Counted from the first letter of the stretch, positions 33,842 through 47,749 are shown. The stretch: DNA of 64,000 bases from Nautilus pompilius (GCA_018389105.1 JACATO010002204.1:310001-374000), one strand, 5' to 3'. Program-made: numbers and translations. The notes: generated by a model from the letters alone, not told the origin.

Positions 33842-36271
33842 TGTCGAGAATACTTTAAATTACAGTGCTAGATATAGGGGGGGAATGCGAATTTCAGAAC
33901 TGCCATATTATTCTGTAACCTTTTTTTGCATTTTAACTCATTTACTTAATCTTGATTTTGATATTTTAAATCTTTTTTCACTTATTTTAAAGTAAATTGT
34001 TTAACCAACTAAGTTTCTAAGCTTTTTTAAACTTATAGCTCTAACACATTATTTTATTCATTAATTTACTTTTAACTAGTTTATATAAAATAAAATAACT
34101 GAAAATAATTATGAGTAAAGATAAAAACCAAACCAAAAATATGCAACTTTGATTAACTATTTAAAAACTACAACAGTCATGTTTCAATGAAAGGTGTTAC
34201 AGAATCATTAATTATATTTAGTTAAATTTTAAAATAAACATGCAGCAATCTCCAGTCTTCTAAAACATCAGTATATTGTGGTCACATTTCTAATTTATGT
34301 AAAGGACATTATTAATAATTGTTGTATTTTTTATTTTTAAAAAATTCTTTGAAACTATAAAATGGTATCTTCTAATTTGTTTCCTTTCCTTTCTTTCTTT
34401 ATTTCTAATTACAGGAAAGAAAATAAAGTAAAAGAAAAATCAAAAGCAAAAACAAGTTTCATCATAAATACTGAAGATGATTCTTAAATTTCTTTTTCAT
34501 GATGCTGTGGAGCATCAATTTTGCAAGGGAAATTAAACAAATGTAGACAAAGATTTCATTGGAATAATTATAATGTGATCCAGAACTCTGCATTAAACAG
34601 CTGGATTAAATCAATGGCTGCCAATTCCAACATTTACTGAATGATGGAAATGGGTCATCAAGTTGATCATAATTTTTTTGGAAAAATATTAAACAAAGAA
34701 CAACACAAGCTTTGTTTTATTTTCAGGTAGATTTTTTCCTATATACCTACAAAAATTTTATTAATTTTAAGTATAGCATAAATATAGTATTTGATTTTAT
34801 ATCATTGTATAGTCATTGATTAAGTTTTCAAACAGAGATAAAATCTAATTGCTTTTGTAAAGTAAGCAAATCACAAATTCTCCAAGTGGCTAAATATTTG
34901 AAAATCTTTCAGTTTTCAAAATTACTTTTGTTTCTTTTTAAGTTAAAATGATTTTAGTAAACAGTGATAATAAATATTGTGTAAATTGATTGTTCAAAAA
35001 TGATTTTGTTAACAATAAAAGAACAATGTTAATTAAAACTATATACAGTAGTAGCCAAATTTATTGCATAATCAAAAATAATTGTTTTTTTTTTTACAAG
35101 TGTAATTATAACATAAAAAAATGCAATGTTTTGCGTTGTTTCTGACCTATGTATTTCTTTAGTTAAAATAATACTGCAAAGTATAAATTTATTAAAGTTT
35201 TATGCTTTGTTGCTCTTTAGTTATATCTCCACAAGAAATTGTTATATTAAGGACTTTTAGTGCAAAATAGAGTGCTAGTAGAGTCTCTTCTGTCTCAGGC
35301 ACAACTTTAAAAAGCATCACATGCAGGAAATAGCAACCATCATTGAATATGATACAGCAACAATGATAATAAAATGTTTAGTATAGACGCCCTATAAAAA
35401 TCAAAATACTTAATTACCTTTACTATGTTAAAAACTGCACTTTTTCATTCTAACACTTGCACTAAACTTTTTTTTTTAAAAAATACAGAAATATAATAAG
35501 TTTGGTCATTACTAAAGTTAAAAACTCACTAATAAAGTGTGTAAATGCTAATTGCATTCACAAAAAAGAAAATAAATTACATACAAATCATAACAACACT
35601 GGCAAAAATACAGATTTGAAACAAGTTATTTTACATTGAAAATGGTTTTGAGAAGTAATGCTACAAAAAACATTAACCATGCTCATTGAAAAATGGTATA
35701 AATTTAAAAGAGACAACTTTCACATCATCAACATTATTGTAAATATTTGATCAAGCCCTACTATTTCTCTAAAGTTTAGATAAGCTAAACATATTCTCAT
35801 AGTTGTAAAAAATGTATGCAAAGATAAAATATAATTTCCAAATTAGGCTATCTAGGCTTCTCTTGTTATATAAGAATGGGACCAAGCAATCAGCGCAACT
35901 TCACAGTGATTTACTCTTCTACAAAATCAGTACCAGGATCACTGTGAACTCTTTGGATGTTCAAACTGATAAATTATATAGTGTCAGCAACATTCCATCA
36001 TTTTCCAGCTGAATAATGCATAAATGAGACTGGATAATAGCAATAAAATTGATAATTTTTTTTTAGATTTTGGCTTATCAATTTAATTAATGAGGTGCTA
36101 AACTAATTAATACTATAAATCCAATATAATATTATTACTAAATAAAAATAAGATCAGATGCAGAATGTGAAATGAATTTTTAACTTACCCTGCAAATATG
36201 GGTGTCTAAGATTTTTTCCAGGGGAAGGGAGAGTTGACAAAATAAAATAAGAGCAGGTAATGATGCACCTA

Positions 36272-36416
36272 TTTTTTTTTTTTTTTTACTTACAAATATT
36301 TCTTAGGATTCATTTAGGGTTTCTTTTTAATTAATTTTTTTTTAAGTTAGTACGCTTCCTTTGTTATTGTGTTACCCCATCAGAGCTCACAATAATGAAA
36401 AAAAAAAAAAAAAAAA
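36272..36416. repeat. T16 run and A19 run about 110 bases apart
   Basis: A long T run (36272-36287) and a long A run (36398-36416) face each other across 110 bases and could pair as an imperfect hairpin. No coding content was recognised between them. Two independent slippage tracts is the simplest reading. Confidence 0.6.
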
Positions 36417-38559
36417 TTCAACACTACACTATCACCATAAACTTTCCAGGAGATGCAGTTGCCCCATTTTGCACCCTTTGTGGACACCAATGCCTGCAAC
36501 GCATTCTAATCCTCCTAAAATTGTCCCATCATTGTTGACACACAGAAAAACACATCATCTTCCTTATTAATATTATAACATGAGCTTGGTCTAGTTATAA
36601 TCCCTCTGGTTGGAATATGTTGCTGTAATTTTTTTTGCATATATCCTTCCTGAAAGCACTCATAAACTTTCAAATTTTTTAAAGATCTGATACTAGCTTT
36701 ATTTTTTTCTTCTTATAATTTGATACTTTGTGATTTTTGTATCCAAAGTCATCTGAAATGCCATCTAGAGATTTACTCCAAGTTTACTTTAAAATCCAAT
36801 TCAGAGAAAATGGTATTGTCCTTTCGATATTCACAATCTTGTATTCACATTAATAAAAGGATGTTGGATGGACGAATCCTTTTCCAGTCTGCTAAATTGT
36901 GAATTATGTCTAATCTTAACAAAGAAACCAGAATGCAAAATTACTCTTTTACCGTATTAACTATGACATAAATAATTCCTATGTTATGTACATAAGTAAT
37001 AAGTCAAAAGGTAACTTATTTTAATTTGGAGAACAAGCTTTTTGTGTTGATTGATGATAGCACATGACATTAGTATTACTTGCTATTATACAGTACAGTA
37101 CTACAAGTATAACAGCAGACAGTAATTATGACTTGACCAAATATGAACATGATTTATCAAAAATTAAGTGGAAAATTTATTTATTTATTTCAATTTTGCT
37201 TGGACAATGAACCTATGACAATCTGTTAATTCAGCAAGAAAAAAGGGGAGAAATAAAATATTAATGTTATAACTTTCATACATGCATTGTCAGCAGTTCC
37301 CAAAATTATTTTTGAAAGGTAATCTTGTAACAATATGCCAATACCTTTTTATTCTTTGGTATATAGTACAATCACAATTAAAATTAGGCTAACATGACTA
37401 ATAACAATAATAATTTTAAAAAACTTTATCTTATTAAACAATTTCCTTTTCAAGGCATAGACTAAATGGTGACCAAATCTCTTTACAGACTCAGTTATCA
37501 TGGTATCTCTCTAAACTGACATTCAGAATCTCAAAGTGAAGCAAGGTACCATACTTTAAGAAAAAAGTTTGCATTCTGCAAGGACTACAAAGAATCTGGT
37601 GAATCTCTGGCTGGAAAAATATTTCTCACCAAAAAAAACAAACATTTAAAATCGTATTACATATCTTATAAACAAGAATTTTAATATCTCTCAATATATG
37701 GAGGGTCATGGTCACATTTTTGTTAAATATAAGTTGACTGACCTATATACACATGAATAGATTAAAGAAATTTTAAATTCAGTTGGCATATTTGCATTTG
37801 CTCTCATTGCATTTAAAATACAAATAATAATACTGATTTATGAAATAAATTCATTATCTTGGGTTCAGTCATTTAATGTTAAAAAATGTATCTTTTTCCA
37901 AATAAAAGATCAAATAAACCAATATTCCAATGAGATACTGTTTATTTGAAATCCTCATAAATGTTATTACATTTTTAAGTGCCAGAATTAAAAAATATAA
38001 AAATCAAAAAGTTAGTATGTATTCGAAAATGTTTGATTTTATGTTTATAAAAACTAAACAAAGACAAGCAAACTATCACTATGTGTACAAGACTTTGGAT
38101 GCTACGACACCAAATCAACTATATCAGCAGAATGCATTTTGCTATTCATTGCCTGTTAAATGTCTTTAAAATTTTGCATTTATTTGTCTCAAATGTTCAT
38201 TTTTTAAAAAAGAAAATAAAAGCTTGTTTTACTTATTTCTTATTCAAAGCAGATATTAATATTTTAGAAAAAAATTGCAATGTGAATAAATAACAATCTG
38301 CTCTTCTGGTACGATACTGCCATATGTCCACATAAATGTGGATGTATATATACCAGAAAAAATTCTAGGGCAGTATTTTTTACAGTTGAAACTCAGAAGT
38401 TTCTTGAGAAATGAGAGTGAAAGCACCTGTAGCCATTTATCAGGAAAGGGGGGGGATAAGCTGTGACATTCTGCCCAGTAAAATCTTGGCACATATGTCA
38501 CTATAAGAGTAATGTCTGATATCTGATTATGAAGAACCAAAGTGAGTCGGAGTCTGTAA

Positions 38560-38830
38560 AAATGCACCTGTTCCAATTAGGTATTGGTCCTGGGTTCAAC
38601 TAAAAAATAAAAAGATGGGGCTGGCTGGCTATAGTAACACTCATGGCTGCTAGTCCAGCTTGTTTGGTTCTGCCTCACAAAGCTGGGCCCATGTTTTTCG
38701 AGCGTTCAGGGTCAGCTGACAAATTTTTAAAGCCAACTAGTAGTGAAGTACACCATTCCAACTAGCTAGCAGAAAACCAAGCTACTGTAGCTAGTTAACA
38801 TTACAAATTTGATCTCAGCAATACAAAGTA
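38560..38830. other. G+C-richer patch with B-box-like motif, unassigned
   Basis: This segment is noticeably less A+T-rich and starts with GGTCCTGGGTTCAACT (about 38586-38601), which resembles an RNA polymerase III B box (GGTTCRANNCC). No A box was found at the proper distance, and there is no A tail at the end, so a tRNA-derived SINE is only a possibility. No open frame of note was found. Confidence 0.2.
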
Positions 38831-41800
38831 TATATTTTTTAACTTTAGTTTCAAAAGTGAAAAAATTATTTATTTTAATCCCATCTAGAGAACAATTTTC
38901 AAATTGGAAGTGTGCTGATATATCCCATTTTTAAGGATTTTAAAGAAAAATCACAAAATTAGGTTCTTTTTTAGAATTTTTGTGTCAAATATTTAAATTC
39001 ACTAAGAAATATACATAAACAAATGTAGTGCAAAGTAACAGCAGTATATGAAAATAAAGACAATTAGGCAATTAATAACAGATTTCAGTAAGAATAGTTG
39101 AGAAATGCAATCAGTGATTAATTTAAATAAATGTTTAATATGCAGAATTGCTATGATCAATAAATTAGTTTGCACTTCGATATTGTACTTTCTAATACAA
39201 TTTTAAAACATTATTATTTAATTGTTCTTGTAGGATAAATGTATACTAATTAATACTAGGCTGTGTTCTTCAAATCACTTACAGGCATATAGATACCTCC
39301 ATTTATACCAATATTCTGGTGACAAGGATATCATTGGCTTTATCTTTAAAACTGGCAGTACATTACTTATCTCTAGTTCCTGTTCTCTGGCAAACTGCAA
39401 AATAATGATCTTACCTTGTGTACTATTCACTAATAAGTAGCATTTAAATCAAAACCATGTGAGATCTGGAATTCACACTTGTTCCACTGCCCACTCTAGC
39501 CAGACACCAAAGTAAAATGCCATATTTTTACAAGAAGTTATTGGCCAGTATTAACTCTTGTGATGCCCAAGTTTTCTGAAACGTTACTGAATTTACTTTG
39601 TATTGTTAGTGATCCAGCCTTACTAGATTAGAATTAACAAGGGTTTCATGATTGAAATGACATATATTCTTAAATTATAAAACCAACTATTATAAAATTT
39701 CACACATTTTTACTCCACTCCAAAAGCCATCACCTATCCTCCTTAGGTAACCTATGAAAACATTTAAAATCTAAAACTTAAATCATATAATATTAAATCA
39801 GTTAACATTGCATAGGATATTTTACAAATAAATATTTAAAAATTCTAAATAACTTATAAACTTATGGTTTCAATATTTACAAATATATAATAATTTAGAA
39901 ACTTAACCCTTCATACTTCACGTAAGAGAAATGTATATTTTTCTGATGAACTATTCACATATGTACAGTTTCAGAGTTTAATGCTTTACTAAATCTACCA
40001 AATGAAAATAATTTACTGATTTTCTAATTGTTTATAATATTTGAGAAAAATGAATTGTTGTTCCTAACTAATTCTAAAAACCTGAATGAATGTCATGAAG
40101 CATGCATATCTGAATCAAACTTTTTGTCATGCATGTTCGCACTGCTGCTATGAATGTTTCTGTGTAAGCCAGGTAAAGGTCCATTAGCAACTCAAACTAC
40201 TTGGATCACCTCTAAAAATCTTCATTTCTGCACACTGAACAAAACTTCCAAATAAATGAAGACTGCCAAAATTTGTTATAGCAAGAATCTTCAAACTGAC
40301 AGAAATATTAAAAAAAATCTTTTATTAATTTAAGTTTGTATTAAGATTTGTTTTCTTAATTAGTTTAGCATGCAAATACTTTTTTAAAAATATGTAAATG
40401 ACAAAATACCCATTGGCTAGGGGGCCTTCAGAGCATTTTCTGTACAGCTAGATAATCAGATTTTATTCAAAACCTTCTCCACAACATAAATTTTAATTAT
40501 CTCAGTTAGAAAAAAGAAATAAAGAATTTTATTTAACAACATTAGTTAGAAATTTATTACAAGTTTTTGTTTGTTTTTTTAAGGGGGGGCATTCCTTTTA
40601 AAAGAGTTTATATAAAACCTAAATTTTCTTTAGAATAAAATATTTGAAATATTTTAGAGCTTGCTTTCTTTTTTCTCACTTAAATTTGTCGACCACTAAA
40701 GGGTTAAAGCATTCATACATTTAGAATCAGGACCTGTCACAGACTGATGATCTTCTGTGATGCTATAAGACAAGAAATTGACTTTCTGATAACCAAATTT
40801 TGCCCTTAAATTATCCTCATTTATCCCCTAAGAAATAAGACCTCTTTCATCCTCAAAGTCTTCAGCTCAAGCTTAGGTCATTATCCAGCTGTGTAAGATG
40901 ACCACTGCCACTAGAGACTGGAAAAGTGACTTGGAGTGGTGATCAGAGCACTGGGCAGTTGTCCATAAAGAGACCATGAAGTTATTATTTTCCAGATTGA
41001 TTTTAAATCTTGGATAAACATGAACACATTTGCAAGAATGTGGTTGTGGGGGGAAGACACGAGTCAAATAAACTTGGTTAAATGCTGTAAAGAAATAACT
41101 TGAGTACTTTATGAATAAGAATAACAGAGAAGATTGTATGACAGCCACAACTTCAGCAGCCAACCAATAGCTGTAATAGATTGAAGGAAAAAACATGAAA
41201 GTATTGTGATAACTCCTTTATAGGAACATTTCTGTCAAAAGTTGACATGAACTATATGCTAAACAGGCAACCTGTGTACTACGTCTTAAGTCCACAAGAA
41301 AACTTATTAAGCATGCTTTAAATGATGACTAGCCTGAACAGCAAGTAACAAAAGGACAGATTTTGATATTTTTTGTTTTTTAATCCCAATGAAGCTATCA
41401 CCTTCTAACATTAACTCTGATGAGTAAAAGATTGAGAAATAATGAAAGATAAGTTTTCTTTGTTATTAAAGTAGACTGAGAGCTGGAATAGATTAGCACA
41501 AGAATATCATAAATATTCATCTATCTCCCAAACAACACAATACATGTCACTGCTGAAATAATGTTTCAGTGCCTCCTGTGGTATTAATGGCTCCATAAGG
41601 ACAACCTAACCTATTGTTGAAAAATATTTCGTGTCAGTTACCTGGAGGAGAAAAGGGGGTAAAAAAAAGAAGACATAACTGGGAATAAAGTGGGAGGTTT
41701 GGAATAAAAATACTTTAGGTGGAGCCCATTTCAAGAAGCTCAACATTTTGCTTTAGTTACCTATGCTGAATTACTTCAGATGAAGTTATGGCCTTCTGAC

Positions 41801-43668
41801 CCAGGTCTGAAGCCATGACAGGTAAGGGGGAGATATCTTTTATTTTCTTTCCTGCCTTTTAAATGACCTGCTATACACACAACTTTGCCTTCCCTCACCC
41901 AAGGCTTGAAGGATATAAAGGGGAGACAAAAGAAAGTACAAGACCTCAACCTAGGCAGTAATTTATCCACATCTTTTTCTCTTCACTTGTTTGTTTTATC
42001 TGAATTTCTGCCAGCAATGAAATCTTTCAAAGAAAAACAGTTACCAGCATATTTTATAAAAACTTCTTGTTCATTGATGTTACTTTTCTTAAAGTGGCAG
42101 TACAACGGGTAATTAATTACCTTAAATTTAATCCCCTTGTTGTTATCTAAAGAAATAAATTCTGTTTCTGAACAAGTAACTTGTCCAATGCTGTGGAAAA
42201 TTATTACTGCCTGCATAGATTATCAAAAGTTCATTGTATACACAATAAAAAAGACTTTATCATACAATCATCTTGTTTTTTTAATAAAAATCAGGTAGCA
42301 CTCTAGTTGTAATGAAAACGGTAAATTCTTACAATAGCCAAAGTCATCAGCAAAATGAAAAGGAGTTATGCAGTCCTGGCATTTGACAATTTCTACAAGT
42401 CTCACATGATTAGTTTTTCTACCACAGCAGCTGTTTTTGTTTATAAATATAATACACTGACTGAATAATTACGATTTCCAACAATGAAATATCAGAAAAT
42501 TATGTAAGTACTTCAATCATGGAAACTAAAAGAAATATGTTTTCCTGTTGTATTTTTAAGTCATTAAAAGAAATTTCCGTAACAACTCTCAAGTAAAACA
42601 ATTCCTGATCTTACATTATTAGTAACTAAAACCAGAAATAGAGAGAATTCACTCATCACTAACATCTAAGGAACTACAATGTTACAGACTATGCATGAAA
42701 CTTGATGTGTCAATATTTACTTTCTTTGTTTCTATTAATCAACTATCATTTTTAATGTAAAAAACAAGAAACTTCCTGAATAAAAGATATGTATTTCTTT
42801 AATGTAACAGCAAGCAAGATAATGTTTGTTTTTTTATATTTATTGACACAATGACAAATTTTTAATGTTCATTTCAGAAAATCAACAACTTCAAAACTAG
42901 CAATAAAAACTACACTACACATACAGCACAATATATTTAGCACCAACTATCCTGCAGATAACAAAATTCTTCAGTTGTAACTTTTTTTTTCATTTCTTAT
43001 CCACAAATAAAGCACATACAGATGAATTTAATCGACAATAAACAACTATAAGCAGCAATGATATTTAAGACTAAAGTTAGTTGTATTTTATGAATCTGAC
43101 ACTTTTGTTTTCTTTTTGTGAAACTGATATAACTAAAAAAACTAACAAAATAAATAAATTCTTTAATAATTTATTGTATAGTGAACTTCATTTTGATTTT
43201 TTCTTTTATCATAAGTTGTCTGTTTTCATTTTTTTTCAACTCTGAAAAGACAAACAAATAAACAAATATTTTCAACCTGGTAATTTACATTTGTAAACTA
43301 ATTAGAAATAATGCCCTAATCATTTTTTCTTCAATATTTAAAAAAATATATTTCAGAGAAGTTTCTTTTTCTTGTTATTTTATAACTAATTAGGGAAAAA
43401 AATGTGTTGTTTTGACAATGTTTGCAGTCTTAAAAAATTAGCAGATGTAATTTACTGTGATGAAGTTGCTTTTTCAGTCTATTTCCAAAGGAACAAAAGC
43501 TGGCTTGTACAGAAATATGGATTCTAAGAAAAATTTTAGAAATCATCTGGGTTGAGAAAATGAAAAATGAGAAACTATTACAGAAGAGCAAAGCAAAGGG
43601 ATTTTTATTAAATTTCCTTTTTAACAAAACAATGTTATGAACTTATAAGATCTAATACATATTTAAAA

Positions 43669-43878
43669 TTGTTTGTGCATCTCTTTGTTACTCTTTTACA
43701 GATGAATGGTGCACCTAAAGACTCCAAATTTTGGGTGCAGATACACAGAATCTGGCGAGGTTTTAAGCTACCGCATGTTGGCCTTGAAGGCCATTTTGAG
43801 GTCACCAAAGGAATTATAAATTACACTTACTTCACTGAACTCATTCAAAATAAGTTACCTAGCAGCTTCAAATTATAA
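43669..43878 (+). other. Open frame in line with Helitron helicase, unassigned
   Basis: A 69-codon frame (MNGAPKDSKFWVQIHRIWRG onward) lies in the same frame as, and 100 bases before, the Helitron helicase fossil. It contains a coherent mixture of residues and few low-complexity runs. I do not recognise a domain, and it could be an upstream part of the same decayed Rep/helicase protein or an unrelated remnant. A GGTACC...GGTACC pair lies just after it (about 43884-43918). Confidence 0.3.
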
Positions 43879-43949
43879 TGAGGGTACCCCAGGATCAAAG
43901 GCAGGATCCAAGGGTACCAGAGTCTAGCTTTGAAGGCCACCTTTCAAGG

Positions 43950-44664
43950 TTCACATCTACAGTTGACAAACTAAAAAGAGTTGCTGCAGTTAATTCCAGG
44001 AGATACCAGGTCCTACAAATCTGTGGATATTACTACTGATATAAAATAATTGGTTCATTATCCTGTTGAGTTTTTAAACACCCTTCAACCATCTGGTATT
44101 CTGCCTTACAATTTACTTCTAAAAGTTGGAGCTGCAATCATGCTGCTAAGAAATTTAGATCAACCAAAGCTCTGCAATGGCACAAGATTGACAACTAAGA
44201 CGCTCAAAGTTCACATTGTAGAGGCAACTATCATGACAGGAAGTCATAAAGATGAAATTGTTTTTATTTCAATGATTCAAATTATACCATCTGATCTTCC
44301 CTTTGAATTCAAGAGAAACTAGTTTCCTATAAAATGTAGCATTGCTATGACCATCAATAAAGTTCAGGGTCAATAATTTAAATTTGTTGGTCTTAATTTG
44401 GATAGCCCATGCTTTTCCCATTGACAACTATATGTTGGATGCTCAAGAGTTGGCCAAAAAAAACAAACAAACAAAATGTGTTTTGTTTTTCACCCAAATG
44501 AAGAATCAAAAACACTGACTATAAAGAGGTTCTTATGGATCAAAGTTAAATTTAAGTGTACAGCTTTAAATGTTAAGAAATGTATCATTAGCATAAATTC
44601 AATGAATGTGTTTAATCAAATAAAATTCCTGTTTTTAAAATTGATAAAACCTTTTTTTAAATAA
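43950..44664 (+). pseudogene. Helitron Pif1-like helicase, C-terminal part, inactivated
   Basis: This is the C-terminal half of the Pif1-family superfamily 1B helicase that unwinds DNA during rolling-circle transposition of Helitrons. From 43981 a single frame reads LLQLIPGDTRSYKSVDITTD, then [39 protein letters not shown] and [10 protein letters not shown]. It then reads AMTINKVQGQ (helicase motif V, about 44344-44373) and QLYVGCSRVG (motif VI, 44425-44454). The frame continues through a CFVFHPNEESK-like tail to the stop at 44662-44664. Four stops break it: TAA 44047-44049, TAG 44320-44322 (from a Gln codon, to judge from relatives), TAA 44374-44376 and TGA 44422-44424 (from Gly). There are almost no frameshifts after 43981, and a one-base shift precedes it near 43965. 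The Walker A region and the Rep nuclease domain are not present in the window. Confidence 0.88.
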
Positions 44665-44700
44665 ATGCCATTTTTTATCTGTGCAGTGCCAGGTACTCCA
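43950..44700 (+). mobile_element. Helitron fragment
   Basis: The mobile-element assignment follows from the helicase. The [11 protein letters not shown] and MTINKxQGQ wording is specific to Helitron-encoded Pif1 proteins, not the cellular enzyme. The expected 3' terminus (a short hairpin followed by CTRR, inserted between A and T) and the 5' TC end were looked for in the flanks and not identified, so the ends given are only approximate. Confidence 0.75.
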
Positions 44701-47700
44701 GCTAGCTATATCAATAAGAAAGGCAAATTTGTACGTAACTGGTGGAGTTAAAGGCAACAGATTGAAATTTAAAAAAAAAAAAAAACAGATCTATCTATCT
44801 GCACAGATTGGAGTGGTTTGGCTTAATCAGACAGACAACAAAGTGCTGCATGTTACAATAAACAAGGGGCAGGAAGAGAAAGACATCCAAGAATACTGAC
44901 TTCTGGATTGAGGATGATACATGATAATCATATTTCAAAGCAATGACAGTTCCAACCAATCATGAAAATTTGGAAATATTTATATAATTTGCTGAAAAAC
45001 TGCCTCAGATTGAGATAATATTAGTAAACAGTAAAATGTTTCCCATACAATGTTCAAATAAAAGCAGAGAGAAAAAACTAATAAGGTAGGTTTAGTTTAT
45101 TGATCAAAAGAGCAGATCCACTATATTATAATGTGAAAGCAGAAAAATTGATATAATTATAAATCTGAATAGAGTTTGATGTCTTGCAAACTATTTTTAG
45201 AGTTTGCAACAAAAAACCATAAAATCACACAAAATTAGAAAAAAAATTTAATTAAAGCAAATTGAAATGATTTAAATCAGATAAAGTCCCTAGAGATCAT
45301 TATTTATTAAAGAGTACTAATTTAGTATAATAAGTAAATAGATAATCCTATGAAATACAAGCCTGCCGTTTCAACTTTGATAGTGCGCACCTATCAAACA
45401 TATTGTTATTAAAACAACAAAAACTAATATGCTTTCAGCATGGATTGGATGCTGCATTAAAAGCTTTCTTTTCTTTTCTAACTTTTAAATTTATTAATGT
45501 AGCCAGGATTGCAGATGTATAAATTAAGTCATTTGAAAAAAAAAACATCAATAACAAAAATACAAGTATTGTGAAAATAATTATTAAGAAACATTAAATA
45601 AAAGCAGTAACTTTTGTCTATCAAACCATCCATGTTCTTTCACATTCAGTCTAAAATTTAAAGTCACTTAGATTTTTTTAAAATAAATGCTATTTAAAGG
45701 TGCAATATCTCCAAGATTTTTTCAAATTAAGAAACATGAAAATACTCTTCCTTGGAATTAATAGTTTGCCTTTCCTTTATATATAATATTGTAAATAGAA
45801 TTTTAGCTATCATCAAAAGGCAATGCATCTGAAGAATTAACTAGTCTGTTCTATTTTTACATTGGTGCACTAAAATATCAACATGATTCATGTCTAATAT
45901 CTGAATTCCATACACATCTTTTCAAATCATACCCCAAAATATGTTCACACTGGTTTCTACTAAAGCTCTCGTTAGTCAATTTCTTTAAAATTTTAGTTAA
46001 TTTAGGATAGTTCTCTCTCCATCCCTTATATAATACATTTAATAAAGATTTAAGGATTGGTATCCAGTGAAACTCTCCTTAATGGATGTCAACTCTGTCT
46101 AAATGAAATTCAATTCACATAAAATGCTCATTATCTAAGCAGCATACATAATTTAAAAACCAATAGATGTGTTACCATTTATCATATAAAATATTTATTA
46201 ACTCATATCACTTTTCTAATTCATGGATCAATTTTACACATGGATAGAAATCATTATTTTCTCCACATTTATTCCTAGCAAGGACTAAATCACCACTAAC
46301 TGCACTTTAGTTCAAGCTGCAAGAGAAAAGAAAATAATGTCAACATGCAATAAAACCATAATTTTCATGTATAACTTATGTGCCTGTGGATAAAAGATAC
46401 AGCATTTAAAGTACACACACCAGTTTTCATACTAAACATGTAATATTTAACTATAGTTTTGATTAAAGGAGTAATTTCAGCAGTTCTGAATCACATGTAT
46501 AATGAAATGACTGAAAAACACTAAAAATAATAGCTTTTCTAGTTTTGCAGCCAAAATAGTCAGATTGATTCTCAGAAATTGAGTAAATGGTTTATGTTTT
46601 AGAGACAATCTAGAAGAAAACAGAAACTAAGGCAATGGGATATGACCTTAATCAGATTGCTTTTATAATGTGTGTATATATTTTTCAAAAAGAGTATGCT
46701 CTTAGATCCAGTGATGTATATAAGTCTTTTAATTTGTCCCCTATAATTTTTTTCATAATAATTCAGACCTATTTAAAAGATGATTTCATTTATTTTATTT
46801 TATTTACTTGATAAAATCTAATTCTCATTAAAACCACAAAATAAACATACAGACACTATGATATTTATATTGCACTTTATATAAAAAAAAAAAAAAACTA
46901 TGTTGATATTTTTTTAAAAAATTTATGAATTGTATCTTTGTTCTAAGTAATAACCACCTTGGAAACCAGTTGCAATCTTTCTGGAAGATCTTGTCAAAAT
47001 GAATTATTATTGTTTTACCTGTTACCCATGTTGCTGTGTTCTGTTTGTTACTTTGATCAATCATGGAAAGCAATGATCTATCACCATTTAAAAAAAAAAA
47101 CAACTAGCTTTATCTGAAGTTCTCTCAACTAATAATAAAAAAATATATGGTTTTCTTTTCTTTTCTTCTGATATCTAGAACATGTGCTTCAAATTTCTGT
47201 TTCCATTGAGCATCAAGAACATATAATTTGCCACCATGTATACAAAAGTTGTTTGCTAAACAACCAGTCAAGTTCATAATTTATTTGATGTTTGCTAGAA
47301 AATGTCAGAAACACACGTCTAACAATAGCATAAATGCTTTAGATAATTTACATTTGACACTAATAGTAATATAGAAATAGTTTTAAACTTGATTAAATAC
47401 TAACATTTTGTTAACAAAATTATTTTCTGATGTCTTTTTCTGCTATGTTATATTATATTTTGTTAGTTTAGAATATAAAATATTTTTTTATTTTTCCATT
47501 TTGTATGATAGCAAAGCCAGTTTATATAGACAAACAGTAGCATATACACTGAAAAATGATAGCTGATCAACAACAACAAAAGGTTATAAAGATTTTAATA
47601 TATACTTGTAATAATGCCATGTTTTATTTTTCTTTTAAATAAATTCAAGGGGAGATAACACAAATATGAAAGTAGACGAGTTATCTCACTTAAACATAAA

Positions 47701-47726
47701 TAGTATTACTTTATCAATAAACACAG
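44701..47726. other. AT-rich stretch, nothing assigned
   Basis: An A15 run lies at 44771-44785 and is followed by (CTAT)n-like text. Open frames at 44681-44899 and 46828-47103 are low-complexity and show no domain. Confidence 0.5.
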
Positions 47727-47749
47727 GTGCGCGCATGCATGCACACGTG
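47727..47749. repeat. 23-base alternating purine-pyrimidine tract (GC-rich)
   Basis: GTGCGCGCATGCATGCACAC and three more bases alternate without a break. It is one of the few CpG-containing spots outside the MITE. It has strong Z-DNA potential by composition, and no function can be inferred. Confidence 0.85.

Larger units (their letters stand above)
30176..43668. other. AT-rich gene desert segment
   Basis: This is the longest empty stretch, about 13.5 kb, with no recognised gene or transposon end. It contains a (TAA)n tract at 33812-33841, a T-run near 36272-36287 and an A-run near 36398-36416, and a G8 run at 38448-38455. Open frames at 32466-32935, 33252-33524, 36361-36570, 37930-38576 (both strands), 40873-41196 and 41776-42216 were inspected and show no domain. 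A patch of higher G+C at about 38560-38830 is listed separately. Confidence 0.5.

Noticed and set aside
40873-41196. 107-codon minus-strand frame
   Set aside because: No recognisable domain or family, no supporting gene signals, and hydrophobic composition expected from AT-rich DNA.
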